From the NCBI GenBank assembly GCA_003141275.1, contig PLLM01000015.1:2322-62646 (forward strand): a stretch of 60,325 bases of DNA. The letters run 5' to 3'. Shown here piece by piece: positions 17,558 through 26,025 of this stretch. Origin of the DNA: Phycisphaerales bacterium. GTDB taxonomy: Bacteria > Planctomycetota > Phycisphaerae > Sedimentisphaerales > Anaerobacaceae. Below the pieces are notes generated by a model. The model saw only the letters and a list, made by a program, of their open reading frames with translations. It ran no database searches and was not told where the DNA came from. The first letter of the stretch is position 1. Each line of letters opens with the position of its first letter. The position numbers and the translations under genes were made by a program.

Positions 17558-19594
17558 CTACCGATTTAGCATTTGACACACCGTCTCCGCTATTTTATCG
17601 GCATTTATCCCTGCCTCCATAAGCTGGTTGGTCCGCGAATCATGCCTGACAAACCGCTTCGGCACCCCCAGCATCCGCACCGCCCCACCATCTCTCCGGG
17701 GCACAAATCCGCCGCTGTGCTGACCCGCAACCTCCATTATCGCCGAACCAAATCCACAAGCCACGCCGTGGTCCTCAACCGTAATCACCGGCTTGCCCGC
17801 TCCAATCAACTCAACTATTCTGCTGTCAATAGGCGCAGCAAACCTCGCGTTTATCACGTCAACCTCTATGCCTTCTTCAGCCAGCGCCCTCGCAGCAGCT
17901 ATTGCCTCCACAAGAATACTCCCATAACTGATTATCACTGCAACCGACCCGTCATTTCTTCTGGCAACCACGCTTTTACCCAGAATAAACGGTTCGCTGC
18001 TTGATTCTGCAATCTGCTGGCTGGCGATTAATTCCTTCGGATACCTCACGCACACTGCCCTGTCCGCGCTCAACGCGAATTCCAAAGCGCCACCCATCTC
18101 AACCGCGTCCGCAGGCGAAACAAGAGCAAGGTTAGGCATCATACGCAAATATCCGATATCCATAAGACCATGATGCGTCGGCCCGTCCGCGCCAACCATT
18201 CCCGCCCTGTCAATGCAAAATACCACAGGCAGGTTCTGCAACGATACATCCTGGAATATCTGGTCGAAACTCCTTTGCAAAAACGTCGAATATATGCAAA
18301 CCACAGGCCGCATTCCGCTCTTGGCGAGACCTGCCGCTATCTCCACCGCCGCGCTTTCAGCTATCCCAACGTCATAAAATCTGTCGGGATACTTCTCGCG
18401 GAACTTTTTCAGCCCTGTCCCCTCGCACATCGCGCTGCTTATCGCTACGACCTTCTTGTCCTTTTCAGCCAACTTCACCAGCTCGTCGCCGAAAGCATCT
18501 GTGAAGGTTCGCCCCTGCTTCTCCGTCGCCGGCTCCACCACGTCGCCGTTCATCTTGAATGGTCCCGTCGAATGATACTTGCTCGGCTGGCTGTCCGCAG
18601 GCATAAAACCCATCCCTTTTTTGGTATGACAATGCAGAATCACAGGATGCTCAACCTGCTTCAATGCCCTGAACAATTGAACAAGCGCCCCTATATCATG
18701 CCCGTCCACCGGTCCGAAATACGGCACATTCAAACTTTCGAACAACTGGCTCGCCGGAAGCACCATACGAATATTCTTTTTGATTCTCTCTATTGCTTCT
18801 TCCACCGTCTTTCCGATAACCGGCGTATGCTCCAGTATGTCTTTCGTCGTCCTGCGCAAATCCTCGTATGTCTGGCTCAGTCGAATCTTCGAAAAATACT
18901 TCGCCACCGCGCCCTGCGTCGCGTCTATCGCCATCGAATTATCATTCAGCACAATCAGCATCTGCCGCTTGACTAAGCCCAGATTGTTCAGCGACTCGAA
19001 ACTCGCACCGTTGACGATGCTGCCGTCCCCGACGAAAGCTACTATTTTATTCTGCTTACCCTGTTTTGTTTCGCCAAGAGCAAGCCCGATGGCTGTGCCT
19101 ATCGATGTACCTGCGTGGCCCACCGCAAACTGGTCGTAAGGACTTTCCTCAGGATTTGGAAATCCGCTAACCCCGCCCGCATGACGAAGATTTTTGAACT
19201 CCTCTTTTCTGCCCGTTATTATCTTATGCGCATAGCACTGATGTCCGACGTCCCAGACTAGCTTGTCCCGCTCAAAATCAAATACATAATGTAGTGCAAG
19301 CGTTATCTCAACCACCCCTAAACTGCTTGCCAGATGCCCCCCCGTCCTGCCCACTGTCTCGATTATGAATTGCCGTATCTCATCAGCTAATTGTTTCAAT
19401 TGGGCTACCGAAAACCTCTTCAAATCCCCAACCCCATTTATCCCTGCAAGCAACGGATAACCTTGCCAATCGACATCTATCCCGGCAACTGCCTTAAGCT
19501 CCGCCGATAGGCCTGTGCTGGCCGGGCGTATCGCCTCTACCTGTCTCTTAACGCCTGATTCCTGATGCTGTTCTTCTGAACTCAAATTCTGCAC
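17558..19594 (-). CDS. dxs: 1-deoxy-D-xylulose-5-phosphate synthase
   Basis: A 678-residue thiamine-diphosphate enzyme that joins pyruvate and glyceraldehyde-3-phosphate, the first step of the MEP isoprenoid pathway. Seen: GRTGGHLASSLGVVE (His for catalysis), the ThDP motif GDGSIVNGASFE...NDNSMAI, the central VGIAESAAVEIAAGLA with the catalytic Glu, the transketolase pyrimidine-binding middle domain (FLQRSFDQI), and a C-terminal domain starting PVITVEDHG. The annotated start is GTG and gives about 45 extra N-terminal residues compared with the usual beginning near GVGDLKRFSVAQL, so the true start may lie downstream. It is the first gene of the minus-strand cluster. Confidence 0.95.
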   Translation of the reverse strand: MQNLSSEEQHQESGVKRQVEAIRPASTGLSAELKAVAGIDVDWQGYPLLAGINGVGDLKRFSVAQLKQLADEIRQFIIETVGRTGGHLASSLGVVEITLALHYVFDFERDKLVWDVGHQCYAHKIITGRKEEFKNLRHAGGVSGFPNPEESPYDQFAVGHAGTSIGTAIGLALGETKQGKQNKIVAFVGDGSIVNGASFESLNNLGLVKRQMLIVLNDNSMAIDATQGAVAKYFSKIRLSQTYEDLRRTTKDILEHTPVIGKTVEEAIERIKKNIRMVLPASQLFESLNVPYFGPVDGHDIGALVQLFRALKQVEHPVILHCHTKKGMGFMPADSQPSKYHSTGPFKMNGDVVEPATEKQGRTFTDAFGDELVKLAEKDKKVVAISSAMCEGTGLKKFREKYPDRFYDVGIAESAAVEIAAGLAKSGMRPVVCIYSTFLQRSFDQIFQDVSLQNLPVVFCIDRAGMVGADGPTHHGLMDIGYLRMMPNLALVSPADAVEMGGALEFALSADRAVCVRYPKELIASQQIAESSSEPFILGKSVVARRNDGSVAVIISYGSILVEAIAAARALAEEGIEVDVINARFAAPIDSRIVELIGAGKPVITVEDHGVACGFGSAIMEVAGQHSGGFVPRRDGGAVRMLGVPKRFVRHDSRTNQLMEAGINADKIAETVCQMLNR

Positions 19595-19775
19595 CCTGTC
19601 TAAAACCTTTCCCTTTCCGACTATGGCTCCTCCGCTGCTTCGCTTTTGTGAAGCCCCTCAACTTGCTTCGCAAGAAGCAGCAGTGGCAAGCAAAACGGCG
19701 GTGGCCGAAACGAGAACCTGCACAAATATCTAATTATACACCCCCGAACCTCCTATTTCAACTAAACCATTGCCT

Positions 19776-19796
19776 GTCCTGAGCGTGTCGAAGGGC
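19776..19796. repeat. dispersed short element in the dxs upstream region
   Basis: CCTGAGCGTGTCGAAGGGC, a diverged copy of the element at 6275. The gap 19595-19891 also holds a GC-rich palindromic patch around 19640-19690 (GCTTCGC...GCGAAGC words). No gene is seen. Confidence 0.5.
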
Positions 19797-19891
19797 CTGC
19801 CAAATGAGGTGGAATAACTGGGTGCGACTAAGGATTCTGGCGGAATTAAGCTGCACGTTTACGGCCTTGCCAATAGCTTTTCAACGTCAAC

Positions 19892-20677
19892 TTAATGCGA
19901 ATGAATTTCCCCTGCGGGTTTTTGTGGGCGGTTAGGCCAGCCAAGAATATCGAAAAGAAAATAACTCGACCGCTTTATCATCTCTACCGGCGTGCAGGGC
20001 GTCATTTCGAGCGAACCGATAACATCGTTATTGTATTTCTTCAGCGACTCCAGCAGATAATCAAAATCATTATGATTCGCCCCGCCTGCACAGCCGAGAG
20101 GCCTGTGGTCATCGAAACTGCCATTGTGGTCGCTAAGATGCAAATGAGCGGTCCTTTTCGCAAGCGTATCGACATACTCATTGAAACTATGCTTGGCATC
20201 GCACCTGGCGTAGCCGGTGTCTAAGCAATACCATATCGAATCGAACCGCCCGCCGATATCCTTGAGCACATCCAGCGGCCCCGTCTCTACGCAAAATTTG
20301 ACTTCTTCGTCTTCCGCCATTTTGACGACCTCGCCGATAAAATCTCCGTCGTCGGCGTTTTTGCCCTGTATTCGCAAACTCTGCAAATCGGCAATGATAT
20401 TGGCCTTGAGCAATTTCGCGCACCCGATTTGCTCAGCCCACTGCTCAATACTCGGATTATCATTACGGGAGCGCATCGCGACGACCATATCCTCCGTTGC
20501 CGCCGCAAGCCGGGGCCAGTCACGCTTGTCATACCGGCACTCATCCAGCCCGCCTATATTGGGCCCAAGTTCCACGCCCAAACCGAGTGCCCGAAGCAGG
20601 TCACATTCCTGCTCCAAAGACAACCGGCTCTGCTTACCCCAGAATGCCATTGTTGAAACAACATACCTGATTTTCAT
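19892..20677 (-). CDS. sugar phosphate isomerase/epimerase (TIM barrel)
   Basis: A 261-residue protein of the xylose-isomerase-like TIM-barrel family. It has the strand/loop motifs GLGVELGPN near the start, a metal-ligand Glu in KFCVETGPLDVL, WYCLDTGYARC, TAHLHLSDHNGSFDDHRPLGCAG (His and Asp ligands) and GSLEMTP close to the end. Such enzymes isomerise or epimerise sugars, or act as endonuclease IV relatives; the substrate is not evident. The SD AGGGGTG lies inside a duplicated element directly upstream (20682-20721). It is separate from the dxs cluster, with a 297-base gap. Confidence 0.82.
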   Translation of the reverse strand: MKIRYVVSTMAFWGKQSRLSLEQECDLLRALGLGVELGPNIGGLDECRYDKRDWPRLAAATEDMVVAMRSRNDNPSIEQWAEQIGCAKLLKANIIADLQSLRIQGKNADDGDFIGEVVKMAEDEEVKFCVETGPLDVLKDIGGRFDSIWYCLDTGYARCDAKHSFNEYVDTLAKRTAHLHLSDHNGSFDDHRPLGCAGGANHNDFDYLLESLKKYNNDVIGSLEMTPCTPVEMIKRSSYFLFDILGWPNRPQKPAGEIHSH

Positions 20678-20681
20678 CCGG

Positions 20682-20721
20682 CACCCCTGTATAAAGTTAA
20701 GTTCCCACCCCTATATAAAGT
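20682..20721 (-). promoter_or_regulatory. duplicated 16-base leader element of the isomerase gene
   Basis: CACCCCTGTATAAAGT (20682-20697) and CACCCCTATATAAAGT (20706-20721), 24 bases apart. On the coding strand each copy carries a -10-like TTATA and an SD-like AGGGGTG; the copy nearest the ATG supplies the ribosome-binding site. Confidence 0.5.
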
Positions 20722-20958
20722 GTGGGTATTACACATATCGATTGAAAATCGACCAATCTTCAGCTATTTCGCAAAACTACCCCTTGGTCTGGTAATATCG
20801 CAAATGCCGATACGCCCAGCCAATCTCTGTTTTTTACCCAAAAAACCAAACTATTAATACAAAACAGCGTTTCACAACCCTTAAACTTGTCTAAAAATCC
20901 TCTTGATTTATACGCTGAGTACGTTAAAATGGTGCTTTTGATTGTTCAGGAGTTTATT

Positions 20959-21180
20959 ATGAAGAAGGACGTACATCCTAAATACGACAAGGTCGTGGTT
21001 CACTGCGGCTGCGGAAACACCTTTGAAACCCGCAGCACCGTAAGCGAAATCCACGCGGAAATTTGCTCCGCCTGCCACCCCTTCTACACGGGCAAGCAGA
21101 AGTACGTTGACACCGCGGGCCGAGTCGAACGTTTCCAGAAAAAATACGGCACCGACTACTTCAAAAAAACGAAAAAGTAG
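20959..21180 (+). CDS. rpmE: 50S ribosomal protein L31, zinc-binding form
   Basis: 73 residues from the ATG at 20959, preceded by CAGGAG. It begins [16 protein letters not shown] and has four cysteines (C16, C18, C36, C39; HCGCG and [13 protein letters not shown]), the zinc-binding C+ version. An open frame extends upstream to 20887, but SD position and family start favour 20959. It is followed by prfA, a conserved gene order. Confidence 0.95.
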   Translation: MKKDVHPKYDKVVVHCGCGNTFETRSTVSEIHAEICSACHPFYTGKQKYVDTAGRVERFQKKYGTDYFKKTKK

Positions 21181-21199
21181 TTACTCACGCCGAATCACT

Positions 21200-21245
21200 A
21201 TCAGGGCTCTTTTTTTGGTCGTTTGAGCAAGAACGGAGCCCTGAT
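21200..21245 (+). terminator. hairpin between rpmE and prfA
   Basis: ATCAGGGCTC (21200-21209) pairs with GAGCCCTGAT (21236-21245) around a T-rich loop. It is perhaps a partial terminator or processing site that lowers prfA expression relative to L31. Confidence 0.45.
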
Positions 21246-21287
21246 TGTTTATTGCCTTTCCAAAAGTAAATTACCGGGACGAAAAAT

Positions 21288-22376
21288 ATGCCTGAAGCAA
21301 ATACGCCTTTAATTACGAAACTGACCGAGATTGAGACCCGCTTTGACGAATTGAAGAAGCAGATGGAAAACCCTGACATCGCATGCGATTCCGCCAAGCT
21401 GATTGCGCTCGCAAAGGAGCAGGGTAAACTCAAGGGACTGGTTGCAAAATATCGCGACTACAAGAAAGCCGCCGCGGATGCGATACATTCAGAACAACTG
21501 ATAAACAGCAGCTCAACTGAGCCGGAGCTTAAGGAAATGGCAAAAGAGGAGCTCCAGCAGCTCAATGCCAAAAAGACAACGCTTCTGGCGGAACTACAAG
21601 ACAAGCTGCTTACCGCCGACGATGCTTCTATCGGCTCGGTCATAATGGAAATACGGGCGGGTACAGGCGGCGAAGAGGCGGCGCTATTCGCACGCGACCT
21701 TTACACTATGTACACAAAATACGCTACTGACCGCGGGTGGAAAGTCGAAGACCTGGATTTCAGCGCCACGGACAGGGGCGGGTTCCGCGAAGTTGTTTTC
21801 GGCATCAAGGGCGAAGGGGTATGGATCGAACTGGGTTATGAGGGCGGCTGCCACCGGGTCCAGCGAGTCCCGGAAACAGAGGCGCAGGGCAGAATCCACA
21901 CCTCCGCGGCAACAGTCGCCGTGATGCCCGAGCCGGAGGAAGTTGACATCCAGATAAACCCGGACGATGTCGTTGAGCAGGTCTGCAGGTCAAGCGGACC
22001 CGGCGGACAAAAAGTCAACAAGACAAGCAGCGCAATACGCCTCGAACATATCCCAACCGGAATCACTGTCCGTATGCAGGAAGAAAAAAGCCAGCATAAA
22101 AACCGCGCAAAGGCCTGGCGAATACTGAGAGGCCGGCTTTATGAATTTTACGAGAGCAAGAGAGTGGCCGAGCGCGAAGCAAAACGTAAAATAATGATTG
22201 GCTCGGGCGACCGTAGCGAAAAAATCAGAACCTATAATTTTCCGCAGAACCGCGTCACTGACCACAGGATAAATCTGTCGCTTTACACCTTGGATAAAAT
22301 AATAGCCGGCGAAGCAGGCGAATTGTTCAAGGCGCTGAAAGAACACGATATTCAGGAGCGGCTCAAAAACCTTTAA
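21288..22376 (+). CDS. prfA: peptide chain release factor 1
   Basis: A 362-residue class I release factor recognising UAA/UAG. It has the GGQ catalytic loop SSGPGGQKVNKTSSA, and the anticodon-like tripeptide region reads VPETEAQGRIHTSAATVAV. PxT is therefore present as PET, the RF1 form and not the SPF of RF2. The helical N-terminal domain and the C-terminal YNFPQNRVTDHRI are typical. No frameshift signal is seen. In many bacteria the next gene is prmC; here it is replaced by the kinase-like fusion gene 17 bases downstream. Confidence 0.95.
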   Translation: MPEANTPLITKLTEIETRFDELKKQMENPDIACDSAKLIALAKEQGKLKGLVAKYRDYKKAAADAIHSEQLINSSSTEPELKEMAKEELQQLNAKKTTLLAELQDKLLTADDASIGSVIMEIRAGTGGEEAALFARDLYTMYTKYATDRGWKVEDLDFSATDRGGFREVVFGIKGEGVWIELGYEGGCHRVQRVPETEAQGRIHTSAATVAVMPEPEEVDIQINPDDVVEQVCRSSGPGGQKVNKTSSAIRLEHIPTGITVRMQEEKSQHKNRAKAWRILRGRLYEFYESKRVAEREAKRKIMIGSGDRSEKIRTYNFPQNRVTDHRINLSLYTLDKIIAGEAGELFKALKEHDIQERLKNL

Positions 22377-22393
22377 TAGACACAAGGCGTCTT

Positions 22394-23482
22394 ATGGTCA
22401 TAATCGTAACGGGGCTGGTCGGGCTGGACAAGAAAAGCTACCTTGAAAAGGTATGCGAGTATGCCGGTCTGCACGGCAAAGAATTAACACTGTGCAATAT
22501 CGGCAACATGATGTATGCCGAGGCGCCGGACATTGCACCGGGAAAAATTTTGGACATACCATTAAAACGGCTGCACTCGCTTCGCCGAAGCGTTTTCAAA
22601 GACGTCATCGCAAAGGCAAAAAAAGTCCCCAACCTTATCGTCAACACACACGCCACCTTCCGCTGGCGACACGGACTGTTCCCGGCCGTCGATTTTGACC
22701 AGATGCGCCAACTCGACGCAAGTATGTACATCTGCCTGATTGACGGCGTCGCCGCCCTGCACGGCCGGCTGCTCAGTGAACACACAAGCGACCACACACT
22801 CAAAGACCTCATTGTCTGGCGGGAAGAGGAAATCATCAGCACCGAAATGCTCTGCAAAGGTATTAACGAACAGACGCCTTTTTACTGCCTTGCCCGGGGC
22901 GGGACCGAAGCGACAATCGAGGCATTTTACCGGCTGCTTTTTGAACCGAAAATCAAACGCGCATATCTTAGCTTCCCGATGACCGCCGTCGCCGACCTCG
23001 ACGACGTGAAAAAAGAAATCAGCGAGTTTCGCCAATCAATGAAAAAACATTTCACCTGTTTCGACCCCGGCGACCTTGAAGAAGCGTTCCTGCCCCGTCT
23101 GGCCCTTGAGGCCGCCGAGAACGGTAAAGATTCCCTCGAAATCGCGGCGGGCGACAAAACCGTCCGCCTGAATCTCGACCAGATTCGTCAAATCGAACGC
23201 GACATTTACAGCCAGACCTACGCGCGCGATTTCCTGCTTATCGACCAGGCCGAAATGATTATCAGTTTCATCCCAACTCTGCCCGATGGTCGTGCCGCTA
23301 TCTCCAGCGGCGTCGAACGCGAACTCCAGCACGCCCACGAAGCAGCCAAAGACGTTTACGTAATCTGGCCCGCGAAACAATCGCCTTCGGTATTCGTAAC
23401 ACAAACTGCGACAAAGCTTTTTGACAACACCAAAAGCGCACTGGAATTTTTCAATAAGAAAAAACTAATCCGGTCCGTTTGA
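22394..23482 (+). CDS. adenylate-kinase-like / deoxyribosyltransferase-like fusion protein
   Basis: A 362-residue two-part protein. Residues 1-180 resemble archaeal-type adenylate kinase: VTGLVGLDKKSY in the P-loop place (Walker A degenerate, D where G is expected), LCNIGNMMYAEA like NyGd-x-M, and LIVNTHATFRWRHGLFP. The C-terminal half (about 190-345: AYLSFPMTAVADLDD, FLLIDQAEMIISFIP, GVERELQHAHEAAKDVYVIWP) resembles the nucleoside 2-deoxyribosyltransferase fold. Together they suggest nucleotide sensing or salvage, but catalysis is unproven. It sits in the slot often used by prmC. This assignment is by pattern only. Confidence 0.6.
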   Translation: MVIIVTGLVGLDKKSYLEKVCEYAGLHGKELTLCNIGNMMYAEAPDIAPGKILDIPLKRLHSLRRSVFKDVIAKAKKVPNLIVNTHATFRWRHGLFPAVDFDQMRQLDASMYICLIDGVAALHGRLLSEHTSDHTLKDLIVWREEEIISTEMLCKGINEQTPFYCLARGGTEATIEAFYRLLFEPKIKRAYLSFPMTAVADLDDVKKEISEFRQSMKKHFTCFDPGDLEEAFLPRLALEAAENGKDSLEIAAGDKTVRLNLDQIRQIERDIYSQTYARDFLLIDQAEMIISFIPTLPDGRAAISSGVERELQHAHEAAKDVYVIWPAKQSPSVFVTQTATKLFDNTKSALEFFNKKKLIRSV

Positions 23483-23491
23483 CAACGCCCA

Positions 23492-23560
23492 ATGGATTTT
23501 GAAAACACATTTATTGTTTTGCTTGCGGCCGGCAGCACAAGAATGAGACAGCCAAAATGA
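23492..23560 (+). pseudogene. N-terminal remnant of a nucleotidyltransferase (LAAG motif)
   Basis: A 22-codon frame that ends in an ATGA overlap with pabB. It reads MDFENTFIVLLAAGSTRMRQ then PK and stop. This is very close to the start of MobA/MocA/GlmU-type nucleotidyltransferases (LLAAGxSTRMGQPK). It is either a truncated gene of which only the first helix remains, or a leader peptide coupling pabB translation. Confidence 0.45.
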
Positions 23561-24987
23561 CTATCACCACACTCAAGACAATCAAAAAGCAAGCCGCCTG
23601 TGAATTACACAGCAAAATTAAATCAGCCGAAATCAATCTTGATTCTCTTAGCGAAATTTTCTCCGCCTTGCCGGGGGTATCAATCCTCGGCGGCAATTTC
23701 TCAAAAGAAACTGCCGACGGGTTTTCATACTGGATGGCAATGCCTAAAGAGGTCTTTGAATTTCGCGCGGGTCAGGTTGAGCCGCTTGAAAAACTGCAAC
23801 AAGTTCTCGATAAATACAAACCCTCAAGGCCCCCCCTGCCCAATGAAATGTTCACAGGCGGCTGGGGCGGCTTCTTCGGCTACGAACTGGGCAGCCACTT
23901 AGAACCCGCCCCCTGCACAAATACTGATGACCTGCGACTGCCCATCATTCGCCTCCTGTTTTACGACCGTCTGATTGCTTATGACCACAACAAAAAATCC
24001 TTTCAACTGATTACTCTCCAACTCGATAACGATACCGAAACGCCTCAGCAAAAATTATCTTTCCTCGAAACACTTCTCGACAAGGCCCGCGATGTGCGAG
24101 TGCCGACACCGCCGCCTGCCGATATCGAAGACATGGATTTTTCGCGGATTAGGTCAAATATGACCAAAGATTTTTATCTCAGGGCCTTCGATAAAATTAA
24201 ACGCCACATATACGATGGTGATGTATATCAGATAAACTTTTCTCAGCGTTTTTGTTGCGAATTTCTCGCCCGGCCAATCGACCTTTTCCATTGGCAGAAC
24301 CGTTATAATCCAAGTCCATACTCCGCCTATATCGACGCGGGCAATTTCCAAATCGTAAGCGCATCGCCTGAAATGTTCATCACCGTAAAAGACGGCATAA
24401 TCAGTACCAAACCAATCAAGGGAACCCGCAAACGGCTTGAAGAAACTTCCGCCAATGCGAAGCAAATTAACACAGAGAACCTTCAACAGCTTATAGATAG
24501 CGCAAAGGAAAAAGCCGAGTTGAATATGATTATCGACCTTGAGCGAAACGACCTTGCCCGGCTATGCGTCCCCGGCACAAGAAAAGTCACCCAGCCGAGG
24601 ACTATTGAAACCTGCCCAAGCGTATTTCACGCGGTCGCAACCGTAGCGGGAAAACTTCGAGATGACGTAAATTTCTGCGATATTCTAAAAGCGGTTTTCC
24701 CCGGCGGCTCAATCACGGGCGCACCAAAAATCCGCTCAATGCAAATCATAAACGAAACCGAGCCAACCTCACGAGGCGTTTACACGGGCTGTCTCGGTTA
24801 TATCGGCCTCGACGGCAGTGTTTGCTTGAATATCGCCATTCGCACGATTATCATTAAAAAAAAATCGGCTTACGTCCAGACGGGCGGCGGCATCGTCGCC
24901 GACTCCGACCCAATGGCCGAATACGATGAAACTATAACAAAGGCAAGGGCGTTAATCGCCGGAATTACAGCGGTTAATAGCGTTTAG
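23557..24987 (+). CDS. pabB: aminodeoxychorismate synthase component I
   Basis: A 476-residue chorismate-using enzyme. The N-terminal part has GGWGGFFGYELG. The catalytic domain has DVYQINFSQRF, FQIVSASPEMF, the PabB-type PIKGTRKR, ERNDLARLC and PGGSITGAPKIRSMQII, ending GGGIVADSDPMAEYDET. It converts chorismate with ammonia to 4-amino-4-deoxychorismate for folate. TrpE is the alternative, but PIKGTR and the following lyase-like aminotransferase gene favour PabB. The glutaminase subunit (pabA) is not in this window. The start overlaps the tiny upstream frame (ATGA). Confidence 0.88.
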   Translation: MTITTLKTIKKQAACELHSKIKSAEINLDSLSEIFSALPGVSILGGNFSKETADGFSYWMAMPKEVFEFRAGQVEPLEKLQQVLDKYKPSRPPLPNEMFTGGWGGFFGYELGSHLEPAPCTNTDDLRLPIIRLLFYDRLIAYDHNKKSFQLITLQLDNDTETPQQKLSFLETLLDKARDVRVPTPPPADIEDMDFSRIRSNMTKDFYLRAFDKIKRHIYDGDVYQINFSQRFCCEFLARPIDLFHWQNRYNPSPYSAYIDAGNFQIVSASPEMFITVKDGIISTKPIKGTRKRLEETSANAKQINTENLQQLIDSAKEKAELNMIIDLERNDLARLCVPGTRKVTQPRTIETCPSVFHAVATVAGKLRDDVNFCDILKAVFPGGSITGAPKIRSMQIINETEPTSRGVYTGCLGYIGLDGSVCLNIAIRTIIIKKKSAYVQTGGGIVADSDPMAEYDETITKARALIAGITAVNSV

Positions 24988-24989
24988 AA

Positions 24990-25160
24990 ATGAACTGGAA
25001 AAACGACGGCATTTGGCTTTTTCTATTGATACCTATAATAGGATTATCTTTCGCACTTGGAACAAATATGAACCATGATATCGTTTCGCTGCTGCTGATT
25101 GCGACGATAATCATCTTGTTTATTATTGGCTGGAAAAAAAAGAATACTAACAAGGAATAA
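24990..25160 (+). CDS. small two-helix membrane protein
   Basis: 56 residues, beginning two bases after the pabB stop and ending one base before the next ATG. Two hydrophobic segments (IWLFLLIPIIGLSFALG and VSLLLIATIIILFIIGW) are followed by a lysine-rich end KKKNTNKE, so the topology is probably N-in, C-in. The tight fit between pabB and pabC supports a real gene. No family is recognised. Confidence 0.65.
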   Translation: MNWKNDGIWLFLLIPIIGLSFALGTNMNHDIVSLLLIATIIILFIIGWKKKNTNKE

Positions 25161-25161
25161 A

Positions 25162-26025
25162 ATGACAGATAAAATTTTCCTAAACGACAAACTTGTGAAT
25201 ATCGAAGAAGGCCGGATATCGGTCGGCGACAGCGGGTTTTTGTATGGGGCCGGGCTGTTTGAAACAATGCGGGCATATAATGGTGTCGTGTTTCGGCTTG
25301 ATGACCACTTAGACAGATTATTAACAAGTGCAAAAGCGTTATTCTTCGAACATTCTTACAGTAAACAATACCTGATAGAATCCGTTAACAAGGTTCTCGA
25401 AGCAAATAACCTTACCGATGCCCGAATTCGTCTGACGCTTTCGGCTGGGGCATTTTCTCAGGCACAGGCCAAACCGAATCCCACACTTTTGATAACCGCA
25501 ACAAAACTACAGCCATATCCCGCTGAATATTATAAAAAAGGTGTGCTTGTTGTACTTTGCCCCACAAGACAAAACACAAGCGACCCCACTTGCGGCCACA
25601 AGACAACAAGCTACTTATCGCGTATGCTCGCTCTCAGACAGGCACACGAAAAAAAGGCTGCTGAAGCACTTTGGTTCACAACCGACGGACGATTAGCCGA
25701 AGGCTGTATCAGCAACGTCTTTTTGGTAAAGGATTCAAAATTATTCACCCCGAAGACCAATACGCCCGTCCTGCCCGGCATCGCCAGAAAAACCGTTTGC
25801 GAATTGGCAATCGCCAACAAAATTGAACTCGTCGGAAAAGACCTTACAATCGACGATCTGCTTGGCGCAAACGAGGTATTCATAACCAACGTCATTATGC
25901 AGGTGATGCCCGTCGCCGGAATCGAAAAACACAACGTCGGCGACGGCAAGCCGGGGACAATAACAAAAAAAATACAGGAGCATTACGACGAATTTGCGAA
26001 AAATAATTGCAGAGGTAAAAAATGA
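25162..26025 (+). CDS. pabC: class IV aminotransferase, likely aminodeoxychorismate lyase
   Basis: 287 residues from the ATG at 25162 (AAGGA upstream), giving MTDKIFLNDKLV. A fold-type IV PLP enzyme: DSGFLYGAGLFETMRAYNG, the PLP lysine in CGHKTTSYLSRMLALR, the signature EALWFTTDGRLAEGCISNVFLV, and LPGIARKTV. It follows pabB, which makes 4-amino-4-deoxychorismate lyase the best guess. Branched-chain or D-amino acid aminotransferase cannot be excluded from sequence alone. The 3' end overlaps nif3 by four bases (ATGA). Confidence 0.82.
   Translation: MTDKIFLNDKLVNIEEGRISVGDSGFLYGAGLFETMRAYNGVVFRLDDHLDRLLTSAKALFFEHSYSKQYLIESVNKVLEANNLTDARIRLTLSAGAFSQAQAKPNPTLLITATKLQPYPAEYYKKGVLVVLCPTRQNTSDPTCGHKTTSYLSRMLALRQAHEKKAAEALWFTTDGRLAEGCISNVFLVKDSKLFTPKTNTPVLPGIARKTVCELAIANKIELVGKDLTIDDLLGANEVFITNVIMQVMPVAGIEKHNVGDGKPGTITKKIQEHYDEFAKNNCRGKK

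Noticed and set aside
18170..18976. 268-residue open frame on the plus strand
   Set aside because: It is antisense to dxs, rich in Arg/His as expected for a shadow frame, with no domain.
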